This document shows, piece after piece, positions 61,516-64,000 of a DNA stretch of 64,000 nucleotides. Position 1 is the stretch's first letter. The number at the start of each line of letters is the position of its first letter. The stretch comes from Helopsaltes ochotensis. Lineage: Eukaryota; Chordata; Aves; Passeriformes; Locustellidae. The notes under the pieces were generated by a model. That model ran no database searches. It was not told the origin of the DNA and worked only from the letters and a program-made list of their open reading frames with translations. The stretch is from positions 355,212-419,211 of the forward strand of contig VXBM01000192.1 of the NCBI GenBank assembly GCA_013400155.1, read 5' to 3'. The position numbers were made by a program, and so were the translations under genes.

Positions 61516-62907
61516 GGGGGGAGCTGACTGGCTCTCTGGACTCCCTTGTTTGTGTTAATTAAGATTTCTACTGACTAGAATGAGACCTTCAGCACCTGTC
61601 TCCAGTGTAGTCAACCAAATGTATGTGTTGTAATGGGGTCTACCCTAAGACCTCAATGAATTTCTCCACATGTAGGATTGTAGTTACATCTAAGTATTAT
61701 CTCAGTTGCTGTGCAGTGTTTGTGACATCCTTATGGGACTAGTCTGCAGATGTGCCTTCCTCGTTAAGAGTTTGCTCTCTAGACTTTGGGACAGTGAAGT
61801 AGTGAGTACTGTGATCACTTTGTTGCCTTTGAGACTCAACACACCTTGCACGGGCTGCAGCTTGAGCAGCTATACAGTCCGTGACTCATTTCCTTTAACT
61901 GTGAAGAGAACTGCTCACCACTGCAGTTCATCACCAGCATGGATAAGGAAATCCATGACATATTTTCTGATTAGATAATGTGAAACCTAGTTTGTTGGCA
62001 TTTCTTTTTAAAGAAATATGGACTTTGATTATCCTGTTGCTCAGATGTAATTTAAAACAATCATATCTAGAGAACAACCTTTACTTTTCTCAGATCGCTA
62101 TACCAGACAGATGCAGCTTTCTTATACTGAGATGTTATAGCTTGGCACTTGTATCCTTCAATTCCATAAAGAAATTTAATCAATAAGAAATAGTCCGTGT
62201 GAAACAGAAAATAGCTAAAATATATATACTTTTGATTTCTTTGAAAAGCAGTTTTGTAGCATCTTTAGGATAAGTTTTGCTTGCATTATTTTTTTCCTTC
62301 CCTGTGTTTATTGTTGTCTCTCTCATTACCCTCTAAAAGTTGCCTTCTACCTCCTATCACTGCAGTTGCAGCTGTGTTTTAACTCCTGTCATTGCAGTTT
62401 CATCAGCATGCATGTCAGAGAAGCACTTTACCATTTCATGGAAACTTTTAACAAAAAAACCACCAAAAACGGAACATGTTCCCACGACAAGTAGTCAAAA
62501 TCTCTCACGCTATCTAGATATTAGATAGATCACAATGACTATTCTTGCAGGTGCTTTTGGTATTTTGCATAATCACATTTGCATTTTGACAGATTTGTGC
62601 TCATGGTGTGAATCCCCTCTTTATTTTACATCCCTAGACACTTGTGTTGTTTAGGACTGAGACTTGAGCATGCTTTTTCCCATGACTGATTATTGAGCCT
62701 GTGACTTGTTTAGAGGGGCCCTATGCACCCCCATTTTAAAACAGCTTTGGCTTCTGCAGAAGTTCCTAATCTGAGGTTCCAGACTGGTTTTGATTTCTTT
62801 GTTTAAGTGCCAGATTGCACATTTAAAAATGCTCTGATGTTACAAATAGTTGTGCATAATTCTGCATCTTATAAATAAATACTGTGTGTGGTCACTGGTG
62901 CTCGGTG

Positions 62908-63180
62908 GGGCAATGCTAAGCAGAGGCAATGGGCACAGCCTGAAACTCAGGAGGGTCCATCTGATAATCACAGAACACTTTTTCACTGTGAGGGTAACCA
63001 AGCACTGGAACAGGCTGCCCAGGGAGATTGTGGAATCTCTGTCCCTGGAGGTGTTCAAAAGTCATCTGGACATGGGCCTGGGCAAACAGCTCCCAGTGGC
63101 CCTGCTTGAGCTGGGGGTTGGACCCCATGGCCTACAGAGGTACCTGCAAACCTCAACCACACTGAGACTCTGTGAAATAC
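62908..63180 (+). mobile_element. CR1 3' end fragment
   Basis: Contains GCACTGGAACAGGCTGCCCA, CTGTCCCTGGAGGTGTTCAA and GGGGGTTGGACCCCATGGCC; the terminal repeat is degraded. Confidence 0.85.
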
Positions 63181-63903
63181 TATGTTAAAATACACTAATT
63201 CTCACATCTTCTTTGTACAGCAGGTAGAAACACTTTTGACCCAGAAGAGGCTGCTCCTCTTGGCTATCAAAGAAATTAGTTGTGAAAGCAGAGCATGGTG
63301 GTCCTCAGCATATGGATGGGGAGGGTAGCTCAGTGAATCTGAAGAACTCTTTACAACTGACTGTGATATATAAAACAATATGTAAAAATTCTTTTCTGGA
63401 GGAAGAGAAGCATAAAAAAAACATTAACTAAATCTTCCAGTAAAGATTGCATAAATGAAGTTAATGAAGAGATGCTGGATTATGTTTAAAAATAGTGTTT
63501 ATGAAAGGATATTTCATTGCAAACTAATGTCTTTAGCTCAAATTTGCACTACCTTGCTTGTGCTAGTATGTGGTAATAAAAATCATGATACTTTTAACAG
63601 ATTTAAGTAGCCTATGAGAAGAGAAATACCTAATTTCTATTATCTTAATTTATGAAAGGGACGTTCCTCAACATATCTTTAGCCAGATGAAGTTGAAATT
63701 GCAAGACTTGGGTTTAAAAGCTGCTCTCCTGCCCTCTAGTGTTACTGTAAAAGTTTCGACTCAGCTGAGGGTTAGTGTGCGAAAGAATTTCTGTTTTTTA
63801 GAAAACTGAAAACTTACAAATTGATTTGTATTCTAAGTGGAAAATGGCACTGGGAGTTTAAGAGGTTTTTAGAGTTTTCTGGAGTTACCACAAAATTAAA
63901 ACT

Positions 63904-64000
63904 TCTCCTCTCCTCTCCTCTCCTCTCCTCTCCTCTCCTCTCCTCTCCTCTCCTCTCCTCTCCTCTCCTCTCCTCTCCTCTCCTCTCCTCTCCTCTCCTC
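63904..64000 (+). repeat. (CTCCT)n pentanucleotide microsatellite, runs off window
   Basis: About 19 uninterrupted units of a pure pyrimidine pentamer. Uninterrupted repeats of this length are usually length-polymorphic; its end is not visible. Confidence 0.97.

Noticed and set aside
62850..63188. 112-codon plus-strand open frame
   Set aside because: It is the 3' region of a CR1 element, not a host gene.

Overview
This is vertebrate nuclear DNA, almost certainly from a bird and probably a songbird. Chicken-repeat-1 (CR1) retrotransposon pieces are scattered over both strands. Two copies of a SINE have a tRNA-Ile-like head joined to a CR1-like tail, an architecture I associate with passerines (TguSINE1 type). 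One long terminal repeat belongs to a family common in bird genomes. The two genes are spliced, lie on the minus strand, and encode proteins very close to human CDC16 and UPF3A. The order CDC16 then UPF3A, both transcribed the same way, matches human 13q34 as I recall it.

Layout from right to left, which is the direction of transcription. About 56.8-64.0 kb is upstream flank with three CR1 pieces, a possible terminal exon of another minus-strand gene (61.3-61.5 kb) and a (CTCCT)n tract running off the window end. About 55.8-56.4 kb is a CpG-island promoter. CDC16 occupies 56,221 to 36,011 as 18 coding exons; every junction keeps frame and the joined exons give 623 residues plus a stop. The 36.0-32.5 kb interval between the genes holds a CR1 and a SINE. 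UPF3A starts in a second CpG island interrupted by a 316-base run of N (31,941-32,256). Its coding sequence runs from 31,940 to the stop at 6,874 in ten exons; 444 residues are visible and the first roughly 60 should lie in the gap. From 6.8 kb down to 1 is downstream flank; a neighbouring CHAMP1 would be expected further left and is not seen.

The two genes are housekeeping genes with separate jobs. CDC16 (APC6) is a tetratricopeptide scaffold subunit of the anaphase-promoting complex, a ubiquitin ligase of mitosis. UPF3A is a nonsense-mediated mRNA decay factor that binds UPF2 and, through a C-terminal motif, the exon junction complex. Nothing suggests they act together; their adjacency is conserved synteny.

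The least explained structure is a pair of inverted repeats, each about 0.36 kb and more than 99% identical apart from one 11-bp indel. One is at the left window edge and the other is in UPF3A intron 2. I found no evidence of an undescribed multi-gene system; the window is an ordinary bird gene region with interesting repeat and splicing details.
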